From: Rhodoblastus sp963736175
GTDB lineage: Bacteria; Pseudomonadota; Alphaproteobacteria; Rhizobiales; Beijerinckiaceae
NCBI GenBank assembly: GCA_963736175.1
Contig: CAVTNU010000005.1
Coordinates: forward strand, 248,001 to 312,000
Direction of reading: 5' to 3'
Length of the DNA: 64,000 bases
The translations under genes were made by a program, and so were the position numbers. Within the stretch, counting starts at the first letter, position 1. Every line of letters starts with the position of its first letter. Shown here piece after piece: positions 1 to 7,740 of this stretch. The notes beneath the pieces were generated by a model. It was not told the DNA's origin, did no database searches, and saw nothing but the letters and a program-made list of their open reading frames with translations.

Positions 1-1
1 T

Positions 2-616
2 ACCGCCTTCGCGGACGACCCGACGTTCCAAGCCTTCCGCTGGCCGCGCCTGCTGCGCGGCATTGACGACTATCTCGATTTCGAGACGCGGCGGCGCCCA
101 TTTATCAAGCGCCTCATTCTGGAAACGCGCGGGCGCCTGCCGATCCCTTTGGCCGACGGTTCGATATTCCACCTCACCGCTCAGGCCGACCGCATCGAAC
201 TCCTCGATGACGGAACCGCCGTTCTCGTCGATTACAAGACCGGCGCGCCGCCAACCAACGCGCAAGTGCGCGCCGGCTTTTCCCCGCAATTGACGCTTGA
301 GGCGACCATGGCGGAGCGCGGCGCGTTCGCCGACGTCCCGGCGACTCCGGTCAGGACGGCCTTTTACCTGGGCCTTGGCGGCGGCTCGGACGGCGGCGAA
401 CGCGAATTGGCGTGGAAGGACGAATCGTTCGAAAGCGTCGTCGCCCGCCATTTCGCCGATCTGAAAGACCTGCTCGATCAGTTCCGCGACCCGACGAGCT
501 TTTATCCGCCGCGTCCATTCCCGCAATTCGCCGCGAAATATAACGATTACGACCATCTGGCGCGCACGCGCGAATGGTCGGCGACAGGCGGCCTCGGCTC
601 GGGCGAGGACGCATGA
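2..616 (+). CDS. addB: AddB, C-terminal nuclease part (5' end outside window)
   Basis: Only the last 204 codons are present; the reading frame is already open at base 2. AddB is the partner of AddA in the helicase-nuclease that resects double-strand breaks before RecA loading. The fragment carries the PD-(D/E)XK nuclease core: VDYKTG at about residue 76 supplies the catalytic Asp and Lys. It is followed by sequence typical of the end of alphaproteobacterial AddB. The stop codon overlaps the addA start (ATGA at 613-616), so the two genes are translationally coupled. The assignment rests on the motif and on the addA neighbour; the helicase-like N-terminal part cannot be seen. Confidence 0.9.
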   Translation, partial: TAFADDPTFQAFRWPRLLRGIDDYLDFETRRRPFIKRLILETRGRLPIPLADGSIFHLTAQADRIELLDDGTAVLVDYKTGAPPTNAQVRAGFSPQLTLEATMAERGAFADVPATPVRTAFYLGLGGGSDGGERELAWKDESFESVVARHFADLKDLLDQFRDPTSFYPPRPFPQFAAKYNDYDHLARTREWSATGGLGSGEDA

Positions 617-3600
617 AAGCGCGCGCGGACATTCCGCAACAGACGCTGGAGCGACAAAGGCGCGCCTCCGATCCCGGCGCCTCGGCCTGGGTGTCGGCCA
701 ACGCCGGCTCCGGCAAGACCCATGTGCTGACGCAGCGCGTCTTGCGGCTGCTCTATGAGGAAGCCTGCGCGCCCTCGCGCATTCTCTGCCTGACCTTCAC
801 CAAGGCGGCGGCGGCCAACATGAACGCGCGCATCTTCAATACGCTGGCCGAATGGGTCAGCCTGGACGACAGCGCGCTGGCCAAAGCGATCATCGCGACA
901 GGCGCGCCCGCGCCGGCCGACGCGGGCGCGCTCGACTTTGCCCGCCGTCTGTTCGCGCGCGCCGTGGAAACGCCCGGCGGCTTGAAAATTCAGACCCTTC
1001 ACGCCTTTTGCGAAAGTTTGCTGCACGCCGCGCCGTTTGAAGCCAATGTGGCGGCGGGATTCCGAGTCATCGAAGAAACGGCGCAGACGCAGGCGATTGA
1101 ACGCGCCAAGACCGAGGCGCTGAACCTTGCCGCTGGGAACGACCGACTGGCGGCTGCGTTGACCCGCGTCGCGGACGACGCCGGCCTCACATTCGAGTCA
1201 CTGCTGCGCGACGCCTTGGGGCGACGCAGGTTGTTTCGCGCCGGCGCCACGCCGCAAGCCGGCGACAGCCTGCGCAAGACGCTCGGCCTTTCGCCGCAAG
1301 ACACGCCTGAACATGTTGCGCAGACCATGCTGGAAGCAGGCGTCGCGCCGGAACGCTGGCCGGAGATCGCCGCTTTTCTGCAAACCGGGACGGCGAGCGA
1401 CGGCAAGAGAGGCGCCCAGCTCCTGCAGGCCTATGGCCATTGGCGCGCCAAGCGGGCGCGCCAGGCGCTCGACGATTACGCCAGACTGTTCTTCACCGAG
1501 CAGGGCGCGCCGGCTAGAAATGTGTTGAACGCCGGCCTTGGCAAGGCGCGGCCCGATCTCAAGCTTGAACTGGAGAAGGAGCAGGTCCGTCTCGCGGCCT
1601 TGCGCGACAAGCTGGCGAGCGCCGAAACCGCGGAACGCACGCAGGCGCTGAACGTGCTGCTCAACGCCATTCTCGATCGATACGAGACGATCAAGGCGGA
1701 GCGCCAATGGCTCGATTTCGACGATCTGATCGAACGCGCGCGCGCGCTCCTCACGCGCTCCTCGGCGCGCTGGGTGCTTTACAAGCTCGACGCCGGCATC
1801 GATCACATTCTTGTCGACGAGGCGCAGGACACCAGCGCCGCGCAATGGGAAATCCTGCGGATGATCGCCGAGGATTTTTTCGCCGGCGAGGGTCAAAGCC
1901 AGCGACTGCGCTCGTTCTTCGCCGTGGGCGACGAGAAGCAGTCGATCTTTTCGTTTCAAGGCGCCGAGCCGGCGCTGTTCGCGAAAATGCAACGCTATTT
2001 CGCCGACCGGGCGCGCGCGGCCGAACGCGCCTTCGCTCCGATCGAATTGCACCTGTCGTTCCGCTCCGCCCCCAGCGTGCTGGCGGCGGTCGATCGGGTC
2101 TTTTCGATCCCAGCTCATTTTCACGGCCTGTCGGCGCAAGCCGATCACGTCGGCACGGCGCATCAGGCGCTCAAGCTGGACGCGCCGGGATTCGTCGAAA
2201 TTTGGGACCTCATCGCTCCCTCGGCCAAACCGGAGTCGCGCGACTGGCGCCTGCCGCTCGACTTTCAGGACGCCGACGATCCGCCGGTCGCCGAGTCCAA
2301 ACGTATCGCGCGGGAAATCGCCCGTTGGCTGAAGCCGGGCTCGACCGAGCGCGTCATGGACAAAGAAGGCGTCGCGCGCGCGATCGAGCCCGCCGACATC
2401 ATGATTCTGGTGCGCCGGCGCGACGCCTTTTTCGAAGCCATGATCCGGGCCTTGAAAGAAAATGGCGTGCCGGTCGCCGGCGCCGATCGGTTGACGCTCA
2501 ACGAACATATCGCCGCCCTCGATCTGCTCGCTATCGGCAAGGCGGCGCTGTTGCCGCAGGACGATCTGACTCTGGCGGTCGTGCTGAAATCGCCTTTGTT
2601 CGGCTTCGACGACGACGATCTTCTGGCCCTGGCGCCGCGGCGCGACGCCTCGTTATGGTCGGCGCTGGAAAAGGCGGCCGCGCCGCGTTTACGCGCCGCG
2701 TTCGAACGACTGCTGATGTTGCGGACGATGGCGCGCAAACTGTCGCCCTTCGCCTTCTATGCGCAAATTCTGGGCGCGCAGGGCGGGCGCAAGGCGTTCC
2801 TGGCCCGGCTCGGGCCGGAAGCGGGCGACGTCATCGATGAATTTCTCAATCTGGCTCTGGCGCATGAACGCGCCCGCGCGCCGGCGCTGGCCGCTTTCAT
2901 CGCCGAAGTCGAGGCGCTCAAGGTTTCGATCAAGCGCGACATGGAAGCCGCCGGCGCGGCCGTAAGGGTCATGACCGTCCACGCCGCCAAGGGGCTGGAG
3001 GCGAAAATCGTGTTTTTGCCGGACGTCTGCGGCGCGCCGCAGGGACGGCACGATCCCAAATTATTCGCGCTCGACGCGCCATTCGGCGAAGACGTGCTGG
3101 TCTGGTCGCCGCGCGCCGTCCTCGACTGCGAAAAGGTGGCGCAAGCCCGCGCCCTGAACCGCCATGAACAGGAGAACGAATATCGTCGCCTGCTCTATGT
3201 CGCCATGACGCGCGCCGAGGAGCGGCTTTATATTGGCGGCTATCGCGGCAAAAATGAACCGCCCGCCCATTGCTGGCGCGCCATGATCGATGCGGCGCTG
3301 GCTCCAGGGGCGAGCAAACATCCAGCGCCCTGGGGAGGCGACGATCAGGTGCGGCGCTTTGGCGTCACGACGACGGAGGCCGGCCCCGCCGCGACGCCGG
3401 CTTTGACGACATCAGCGCCGGCGCCTGACTGGCTCTTTGCCCAAGCCCGTCCCGAAGCCCCGCCACGGCCGCCAATAGCGCCTTCCAATGCGCTCGACGG
3501 CGCGGAGGACAGGTCGACGCGTGAAACGCCAAGCCTGTCGCCTGTACGGGCGCGGGCGTTGATCGAAGGGCGCGCGATCCACGTCCTGCTGCAACGCCTG

Positions 3601-4077
3601 CCGGCCTTGCCGATCGAAAAGCGGCGGGCCGCGGGCGAGGCCTATCTGGTCGCCCAGGGTCTCGATCCGGACCAGGCGAAATTGGCCGGCGAACAGGCGC
3701 TGGCGATTGTCGAGGACGCGCGCCTTGCCGATCTGTTCGGTGAAAATTCTCTCGCCGAAGCCGCCATCGCCGGGACGTTGACGCGCGCCAACGGCGAAAC
3801 GATCCAGATCGCCGGACAGATCGACCGGCTGGCGCGAACGCCGGATGGCGTCCTGATCGGAGAATTCAAAACCGGCGCGAGGCCGGACGAAGGATTGGCG
3901 CCGGCGTCCTATTTGCGCCAGCTTGCGCTCTATCGCGCCGTCGTCGCGCAGATCTTTCCGAACCAGACGATCCGCTGTTTCCTGGTCTGGACGCGCGGGC
4001 CGCGCGTTGACGAAATCGACAGCCTGAGGCTCGACGGCGCGCTTGCCGAAGTCTTGAACGCGACGGAGTTGGCCTGA
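613..4077 (+). CDS. addA: AddA helicase-nuclease subunit
   Basis: A 1154-residue UvrD/Rep-family (SF1) helicase with a C-terminal nuclease domain. Walker A is AGSGKT at residues 31-36 and the Walker B box is DEAQD near 402-406. Other SF1 motifs include GDEKQSIFSFQGA and, late in the protein, VMTVHAAKGLEAK and RRLLYVAMTRAEERLY. The terminal PD-(D/E)XK nuclease is marked by GEFKTG near 1083. I chose ATG 613 over an earlier in-frame ATG at 574 because it overlaps the addB stop and because the family begins just before the Q-motif and Walker A. With AddB it forms the RecBCD-like end-processing enzyme used for recombinational repair. Length is normal for the alphaproteobacterial family. Confidence 0.96.
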   Translation: MKARADIPQQTLERQRRASDPGASAWVSANAGSGKTHVLTQRVLRLLYEEACAPSRILCLTFTKAAAANMNARIFNTLAEWVSLDDSALAKAIIATGAPAPADAGALDFARRLFARAVETPGGLKIQTLHAFCESLLHAAPFEANVAAGFRVIEETAQTQAIERAKTEALNLAAGNDRLAAALTRVADDAGLTFESLLRDALGRRRLFRAGATPQAGDSLRKTLGLSPQDTPEHVAQTMLEAGVAPERWPEIAAFLQTGTASDGKRGAQLLQAYGHWRAKRARQALDDYARLFFTEQGAPARNVLNAGLGKARPDLKLELEKEQVRLAALRDKLASAETAERTQALNVLLNAILDRYETIKAERQWLDFDDLIERARALLTRSSARWVLYKLDAGIDHILVDEAQDTSAAQWEILRMIAEDFFAGEGQSQRLRSFFAVGDEKQSIFSFQGAEPALFAKMQRYFADRARAAERAFAPIELHLSFRSAPSVLAAVDRVFSIPAHFHGLSAQADHVGTAHQALKLDAPGFVEIWDLIAPSAKPESRDWRLPLDFQDADDPPVAESKRIAREIARWLKPGSTERVMDKEGVARAIEPADIMILVRRRDAFFEAMIRALKENGVPVAGADRLTLNEHIAALDLLAIGKAALLPQDDLTLAVVLKSPLFGFDDDDLLALAPRRDASLWSALEKAAAPRLRAAFERLLMLRTMARKLSPFAFYAQILGAQGGRKAFLARLGPEAGDVIDEFLNLALAHERARAPALAAFIAEVEALKVSIKRDMEAAGAAVRVMTVHAAKGLEAKIVFLPDVCGAPQGRHDPKLFALDAPFGEDVLVWSPRAVLDCEKVAQARALNRHEQENEYRRLLYVAMTRAEERLYIGGYRGKNEPPAHCWRAMIDAALAPGASKHPAPWGGDDQVRRFGVTTTEAGPAATPALTTSAPAPDWLFAQARPEAPPRPPIAPSNALDGAEDRSTRETPSLSPVRARALIEGRAIHVLLQRLPALPIEKRRAAGEAYLVAQGLDPDQAKLAGEQALAIVEDARLADLFGENSLAEAAIAGTLTRANGETIQIAGQIDRLARTPDGVLIGEFKTGARPDEGLAPASYLRQLALYRAVVAQIFPNQTIRCFLVWTRGPRVDEIDSLRLDGALAEVLNATELA

Positions 4078-4205
4078 AAAGCGCCCTGGCCTTGCCGTGA
4101 GTTAAGGGCCGCCGCGTTGATCGTCTTCGTCCCTTTGTAACTTCACATCTGCCGCTTCGGCTATAATAGGCGTCGCGGTGGCAGGCGAGAGGCCGAAATC
4201 CCTTA

Positions 4206-5140
4206 GAGTCTGTCCGCGAAGTTTAAGAGCTTAAACATAGCTTTCGCATCATCAAGCGGATTGACGCGAGGCGGATGAACGCCAAGGCGTTTCGCGTCAG
4301 GTTTTCGAAGTCCTTCGCCAATCTGCGGCATCTTCCGAGCCAGGCGAAGGTTCGCTCGACCACCCATCTGCGCGGGAGGACCTCGAAACCCTGCGCCTGA
4401 TCGGAGCGCTTGACGATCTCGGTGACCAGGAGCGGCAAAATCTTCTTTTGCGCCGCCCGGAACTTTGGGCCTTGATAGCCGCCGTCGGCGAAGAGTTTGC
4501 GCAGGAATGGGTGCAGTCCGAACATTGTCGCCAACACCAATTTGCCGCCGTCGCGGTCCTGAATATCGGCGGGATGAACAATCGCGTGCAGCAGCAATCC
4601 TAAAGTGTCGACGAGGATATGGCGCTTCTTGCCCTTGATCTTTTTCCCCGCGTCGTAGCCATTCGGATCGATGCAGCGCCCCCTTTTTCGGCGCTTTTGA
4701 CGCTCTGGCTGTCGATCACGCAAGCTGTCGGGCTGGCTTCGCGCCCCATCGCCTCGCGACACTTCACATAGAGTGCGTGGTGGATGCGATCGAGCGTGCC
4801 GTTCCACGTCCACAGATCGAAATAATCGAACAGCGTGCTGCGCGGCGGCAAATCCTTCGGCACGTATCGCCATTGGCAGCCCGTGCTCAGCACGTACATC
4901 AGGCCGTTGACGACTTCACGCACATCGACGGTGCGCTTGCGCCCGCCGCGCTTGGCCGGCGGTATCAACGACGCGATATGCTCCCATTCGGCGTCGGTCA
5001 GGTCGCTGGGATAACGCAACTTGTCGCGGTTATATTGCGCGCGGTTCTCGCTCGTCCACATCGGCAGCCCCTCCAGAATCAGGCTACCTTCCATGAATCA
5101 CATCCGACTCATGCGATTCAACTTCTTTTCGGACGGACAC
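4206..5140 (-). mobile_element. IS5-family (IS427 group) insertion sequence with TTA target duplication
   Basis: A 935-base element with its transposase on the minus strand. Imperfect terminal repeats are visible. The left end begins GAGTCTGTCCGCGAAG and the right end, read inward on the minus strand, begins GTGTCCGTCCGAAAAG. Both ends are flanked by TTA (4203-4205 and 5141-5143), matching the 3-base TNA duplications made by part of the IS5 family. The pre-insertion target would have been TCCCTTAGGGA, a small palindrome in the leader of the IS110 element. The intact target duplication suggests that the insertion is fairly recent. Confidence 0.85.
4223..5061 (-). CDS. IS427-group transposase, two overlapping frames joined by a -1 shift
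   Basis: The first frame starts at ATG 5061, after an AGGGG ribosome-binding site, and runs to 4600. It holds the N-terminal DUF4096-type domain (YPSDLTDAEWEHIASLIPP) and the first catalytic Asp in VIDSQSVK. The second frame, to 4223, holds the rest of the DDE domain: GYDAGKKIKGKKRHILVD, the second Asp in LFADGGYQG, and the Glu in WVVERTFAWLGRCRRL. The frames meet at a run of five A and five G on the minus strand (4679-4688). A -1 shift there restores the family sequence EKGG-RCIDPNGYDAG and gives exactly 279 residues, the normal family length. Many IS427-group elements use such a shift, so this is probably an active arrangement and not decay. Confidence 0.85.
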
Positions 5141-5250
5141 TTAGGGACGCCAAGCCCGTGGGAGAGCGTGGCTCTTCGCCTGCCGTTCCATCGAACCCGA
5201 ACAGTCGCTTGGGCCGCCTGCGAAGCCCGCTTGCGCAAGGATGGGATAAG

Positions 5251-6186
5251 ATGGACGCCATCGTTGTCGGTATCGACGTTTCGAAGAACCAGTTGGATGT
5301 GCATGTTCGTGGACCGGGCGACAGCTTCGTCGTTCCGCGCGACGCCGAAGGCCTGGCCGCTCTGATCGAGCGCCTGCGCCCGTTCGCGCCGCAAGCCATT
5401 GGGTTGGAGGCGACCGGAGGTTTCGAGACCTTTGTCGCCGCTGGACTGGCGAGCGCCGGCCTGTCGGTCGTCGTGGTCAATCCGGCGCAAGTGCGCGCCT
5501 TCGCCAACGCGCTCGGCAAAAGAGCCAAGACCGATCCAATCGACGCCTCGGTCATCGCCCATTTTGTCGAGGCGACATCGCCCGAAATCAGACCCTTGCG
5601 CGACGAAGAGACGCGGCTTCTCGCAGATCTTGTCGCCAGACGCCGGCAGATCGTGGCGATGATCGTCGCCGAACGGCAGCGTGAAAAACACGCGCCCGCC
5701 CGCGTCAAGAAAAGCATCCTGCGTCTTTTGAAAGCCCTGCAACGCGAACTCGACAGCCTCGACGGCGATATCGACCAGGCGGTGCGAGGCTCGCCGGTCT
5801 GGCGCGCAAAGGAAGACCTGCTCGCTTCCGTGCCGGGGATCGGACCAACCATCGCCCGAACCTTGCTCGCCCAATTGCCGGAGCTCGGAACGCTCGACCG
5901 ACGCAAGATCGCCGCGCTCGTCGGACTTGCGCCCTGGACGCGTCAGTCCGGCCAATGGCGCGGCAAAAGCTTCATCGGCGGCGGAAGAAGCAGCGTGCGC
6001 GCCGCCCTATTCATGGGAGCCATGGTCGCCGCGCGCCACAATCCCGTGCTCAAGGCCTTCCGCGACAAGCTCGTCGCCGCCGGTAAGTCAAAGCTCGTCG
6101 CTATCGTCGCAACAGCGAGAAAACTCCTCGTCATCCTCAACGCCATCGTCAGGGACGCAAAGCCATGGCACGCTCAAAACGCTTGA
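5251..6186 (+). CDS. IS110-family transposase (bridge-RNA-type recombinase)
   Basis: A 311-residue protein of the DEDD_Tnp_IS110 plus transposase_20 type. The RuvC-like N-terminal domain begins VVGIDVSKNQLDVHV, followed by GLEATGGFE and KTDPIDASVIAHF, which supply the acidic DEDD residues. The C-terminal domain has a helix-hairpin-helix (VPGIGPTIARTLL) and GGGRSSVRAALF, containing the serine region used as nucleophile in this family. The start at 5251 places the family's usual N-terminus exactly and follows AAGGATGGGATAAG. In IS110 elements this enzyme recombines target and donor DNA guided by an element-encoded RNA; here that RNA's locus is interrupted. The coding sequence itself looks intact. 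Confidence 0.92.
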   Translation: MDAIVVGIDVSKNQLDVHVRGPGDSFVVPRDAEGLAALIERLRPFAPQAIGLEATGGFETFVAAGLASAGLSVVVVNPAQVRAFANALGKRAKTDPIDASVIAHFVEATSPEIRPLRDEETRLLADLVARRRQIVAMIVAERQREKHAPARVKKSILRLLKALQRELDSLDGDIDQAVRGSPVWRAKEDLLASVPGIGPTIARTLLAQLPELGTLDRRKIAALVGLAPWTRQSGQWRGKSFIGGGRSSVRAALFMGAMVAARHNPVLKAFRDKLVAAGKSKLVAIVATARKLLVILNAIVRDAKPWHAQNA

Positions 6187-6218
6187 CTGAAAAGACAGTC
6201 GCTCTCCCTGTTCTTACG

Positions 6219-6333
6219 GGAATTACGGTGACAGGAATTACGGTGGAATTACGGTGACAGGACCGTCTTTACCTGCTATCTTTCTAAAAGGTAAAGACGG
6301 TCCTGTCACCGTAATTCCTGTCACCGTAATTCC
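6219..6333. repeat. REP-like palindromic repeat cluster (core GGAATTACGGTGACA)
   Basis: Copies of GGAATTACGGTGACA lie at 6219-6233 and 6245-6259, with a shortened copy (GGAATTACGGTG) at 6234-6245. Inverted copies end at 6318 and 6333. The middle is a perfect 30-base inverted repeat, arms 6245-6274 and 6289-6318, with a 14-base A/T-rich loop. Outer copies could pair as a second layer. The sequence is not an IS end or a transcription terminator of the usual form. It resembles the repetitive extragenic palindromes mobilised by REP-associated tyrosine transposases, although no such transposase is in the window. The IS110 element ends immediately to its left. Confidence 0.7.
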
Positions 6334-6446
6334 GACATGCATCAGCGCGTCGTGTAGACAGAAGGGATGGTGCCATGGGTGGGTAGGCTGGTGGCGCACC
6401 CGGTTGGCGGCCAGTCGTTTTCCTGTCTGTCGCTTTGGGTGGTGTC

Positions 6447-6860
6447 TCACTCCCCTTGCTGATGGCGGATTTCCATCATGATAATCATGTTTCTGAGACC
6501 TTCGTCGGAAAGTGTTTTTGCGGCTGGGCCAGCGCTTCGAAGAAACGCAATGATCTCACTTGGAGGAACTGCGTCTTTATAAACCTGGCAAATGCGCGCC
6601 ATGAGATCGACGGTCCCATACCATCGATCGGGTTGGTTATATTGCCCGCGTAGCCGGACGATTTCCAAAAGCGTGGCGATTGAATTTTGTAAATCGCCGG
6701 TGCCACAATGTCCAAAACTGAGGACAACCGCACCTTTTTCGAAAGTGCGAATATCCTTTATTCGTATGCCTTCAAGAATTATTGAAGCTTTCTGGCAAAA
6801 GCGCGCTGTTTCCGCCCAACTGAAAACGGGAATTACGGTGACAGCCGCCAAAATCCCCAA
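6447..6860 (-). pseudogene. Lower-GC open frame, probably a 5'-truncated gene of unknown function
   Basis: The frame is open for 137 codons and its composition is protein-like, for example IATLLEIVRLRGQYNQPDRW and SEIIAFLRSAG. It does not match a family I recognise. Codon use is rich in AAA, ATA and TTA, unlike the GC-rich neighbours. The first dozen residues are a translation of the palindromic repeat unit (AAVTVIPVF), and the only upstream start is TTG 6860, outside that repeat. There is no internal ATG before about residue 85. I infer that the repeat has replaced the true 5' end, leaving a fragment. It could be a complete small gene using TTG. Confidence 0.4.
6829..6844. repeat. Single direct copy of the REP-like unit
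   Basis: GGAATTACGGTGACAG recurs here in the same orientation as the copy at 6219, about 610 bases away. The two copies bracket the lower-GC fragment at 6447-6860 and overlap its apparent 5' end, so the segment between them may have arrived as one block flanked by repeats. Confidence 0.75.
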
Positions 6861-7010
6861 TTAGATCAAATGATGCGGCTTGGGCTTGTGTCCTTTCCTG
6901 CCCGGAGTTCGGTTACAGGAGACGAATTGCGCCCAGTTCTCTCGTGTTCTACTTGAAATTTCCGGGCTGGCGCAATTCGATCCAGCAACCGAATTCCTGC
7001 GTTGCGGCCG

Positions 7011-7487
7011 TTACAACTCCCGCCATCTCGACGCCGCAAGATCGTCGATCGCCTTGGCGGCGACCCAATCGCCCGTCGTTCCATCACGGCGGTGTTCCTT
7101 CTTCCAGAACGGCGCGGCGGTCTTCAGATAATCCATCAGGAATTCGGCGGCGGCGAAAGCGTCCGCCCGATGCGAGGCGGCGGTCGCCGCCATGACGATG
7201 GTCTCGCCAGGCTTGACCAGGCCGAACCGGTGGATGACGAGCACGCCCTGCAAGGGCCAGCGCCGTTCGGCGTCCCGCGCCGCGCGGCTGATCTCGTCCT
7301 CGGCCATGCCGGGAAAATGCTCGATTTCGAGCGCCTCCAGGGTTCCACCCTCGTCACGGCAGAGGCCGGCGAAAGTCACCAGCGCGCCGATGTCGCGGCG
7401 TCCCTGCGTCAGGACTTCAACTTCGCGCGCCGGTTCGAACGGCTCGGTCTGCACGCGCACGATGCGGACATTCGCCGTTTCGACCAA
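7011..7487 (-). CDS. moaE: Molybdopterin synthase, large (catalytic) subunit
   Basis: A 158-residue MoaE, close to the family's usual length of about 150. MoaE transfers sulfur from the MoaD thiocarboxylate to precursor Z to make molybdopterin. Family landmarks are GALVTFAGLCRDE near the N-terminus, LEIEHFPGMAEDEI, VIHRFGLVKPGE, ASHRADAF and the catalytic lysine region LKTAAPFWKKE. The frame opens with TTG at 7487, one base after the moaD stop (TAG-T-TTG). No ATG fits the conserved N-terminus, so a TTG start coupled to moaD is likely. It is the last gene of an apparent uvrC-pgsA-moaD-moaE unit. Confidence 0.94.
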   Translation of the reverse strand: MVETANVRIVRVQTEPFEPAREVEVLTQGRRDIGALVTFAGLCRDEGGTLEALEIEHFPGMAEDEISRAARDAERRWPLQGVLVIHRFGLVKPGETIVMAATAASHRADAFAAAEFLMDYLKTAAPFWKKEHRRDGTTGDWVAAKAIDDLAASRWREL

Positions 7488-7488
7488 A

Positions 7489-7740
7489 CTAACCCCCCGT
7501 CATCGGCGGGAAAAACGCCGCCTCGACAGCGCCGGCGATCGGCGCGTCATGTTTGACATGATGCTTGTCGAGCGCGACGCGTATCAGGCCAGGCCGCTCG
7601 AAGGCGTGAGCGTGGCCCTCGCCGCGTCCGGCCAGCCAGACGATCAGGTCGGCGACCGTGCCGACCTCGGCCGGCGGGGAAATCTCTTCCCGCGCCAGAC
7701 CGACGCGTTCGCGCACCCAGGCGAAATACAGGATCCTCAT
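7489..7740 (-). CDS. moaD: Molybdopterin synthase, small sulfur-carrier subunit
   Basis: An 83-residue ubiquitin-like protein starting MRILYFAWVRERVG and ending in PPMTGG. The terminal Gly-Gly is the site that is adenylated and thiocarboxylated so that MoaE can take sulfur from it. I placed the start at ATG 7740, although the frame extends further upstream, because this is the family's N-terminus and the ATG overlaps the pgsA stop (ATGA). Translation of pgsA, moaD and moaE is therefore tightly coupled. Confidence 0.94.
   Translation of the reverse strand: MRILYFAWVRERVGLAREEISPPAEVGTVADLIVWLAGRGEGHAHAFERPGLIRVALDKHHVKHDAPIAGAVEAAFFPPMTGG

Larger units (their letters stand above)
4162..5245 (+). 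ncRNA. Putative IS110 bridge RNA locus, split by the IS427-group insertion
   Basis: The two halves are 4162-4205 and 5144-5245. GGCAGGCGA at 4180-4188 is perfectly complementary to TCGCCTGCC at 5176-5184. Allowing one bulge the helix extends inward (GAG with CTC, then CC with GG). The pairing only makes sense when the 935-base insertion is removed. The restored junction reads TCCC-TTA-GGGA, itself a small hairpin. A TATAAT box at 4162-4167 precedes it without a good -35 nearby; in circular IS110 intermediates the -35 can come from the right end. Position, orientation and size fit a leader bridge RNA of the IS110 group. No fold or comparison could be run, so this is inference from complementarity and context. 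Confidence 0.5.
4150..6215 (+). mobile_element. IS110-family element, interrupted by an IS427-group element
   Basis: A DEDD/Ser transposase of the IS110 family (5251-6186) is preceded by a structured non-coding leader that continues on the far side of the nested IS at 4206-5140. With that insertion and one TTA removed, the leader is about 160 bases from about 4150 to the transposase ATG, similar to the leader that encodes the bridge RNA in IS110-group elements. The exact ends are not determined: IS110 elements have no clear terminal repeats, so 4150 and 6215 are estimates. The left limit is placed just before a TATAAT box at 4162. The right limit is placed before the palindromic repeat cluster that starts at 6219. 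Confidence 0.65.

Noticed and set aside
4777..5250. A long upstream extension of the IS110 transposase frame
   Set aside because: It runs antisense through the IS427-group element and has no family similarity. The conserved N-terminus begins at ATG 5251.
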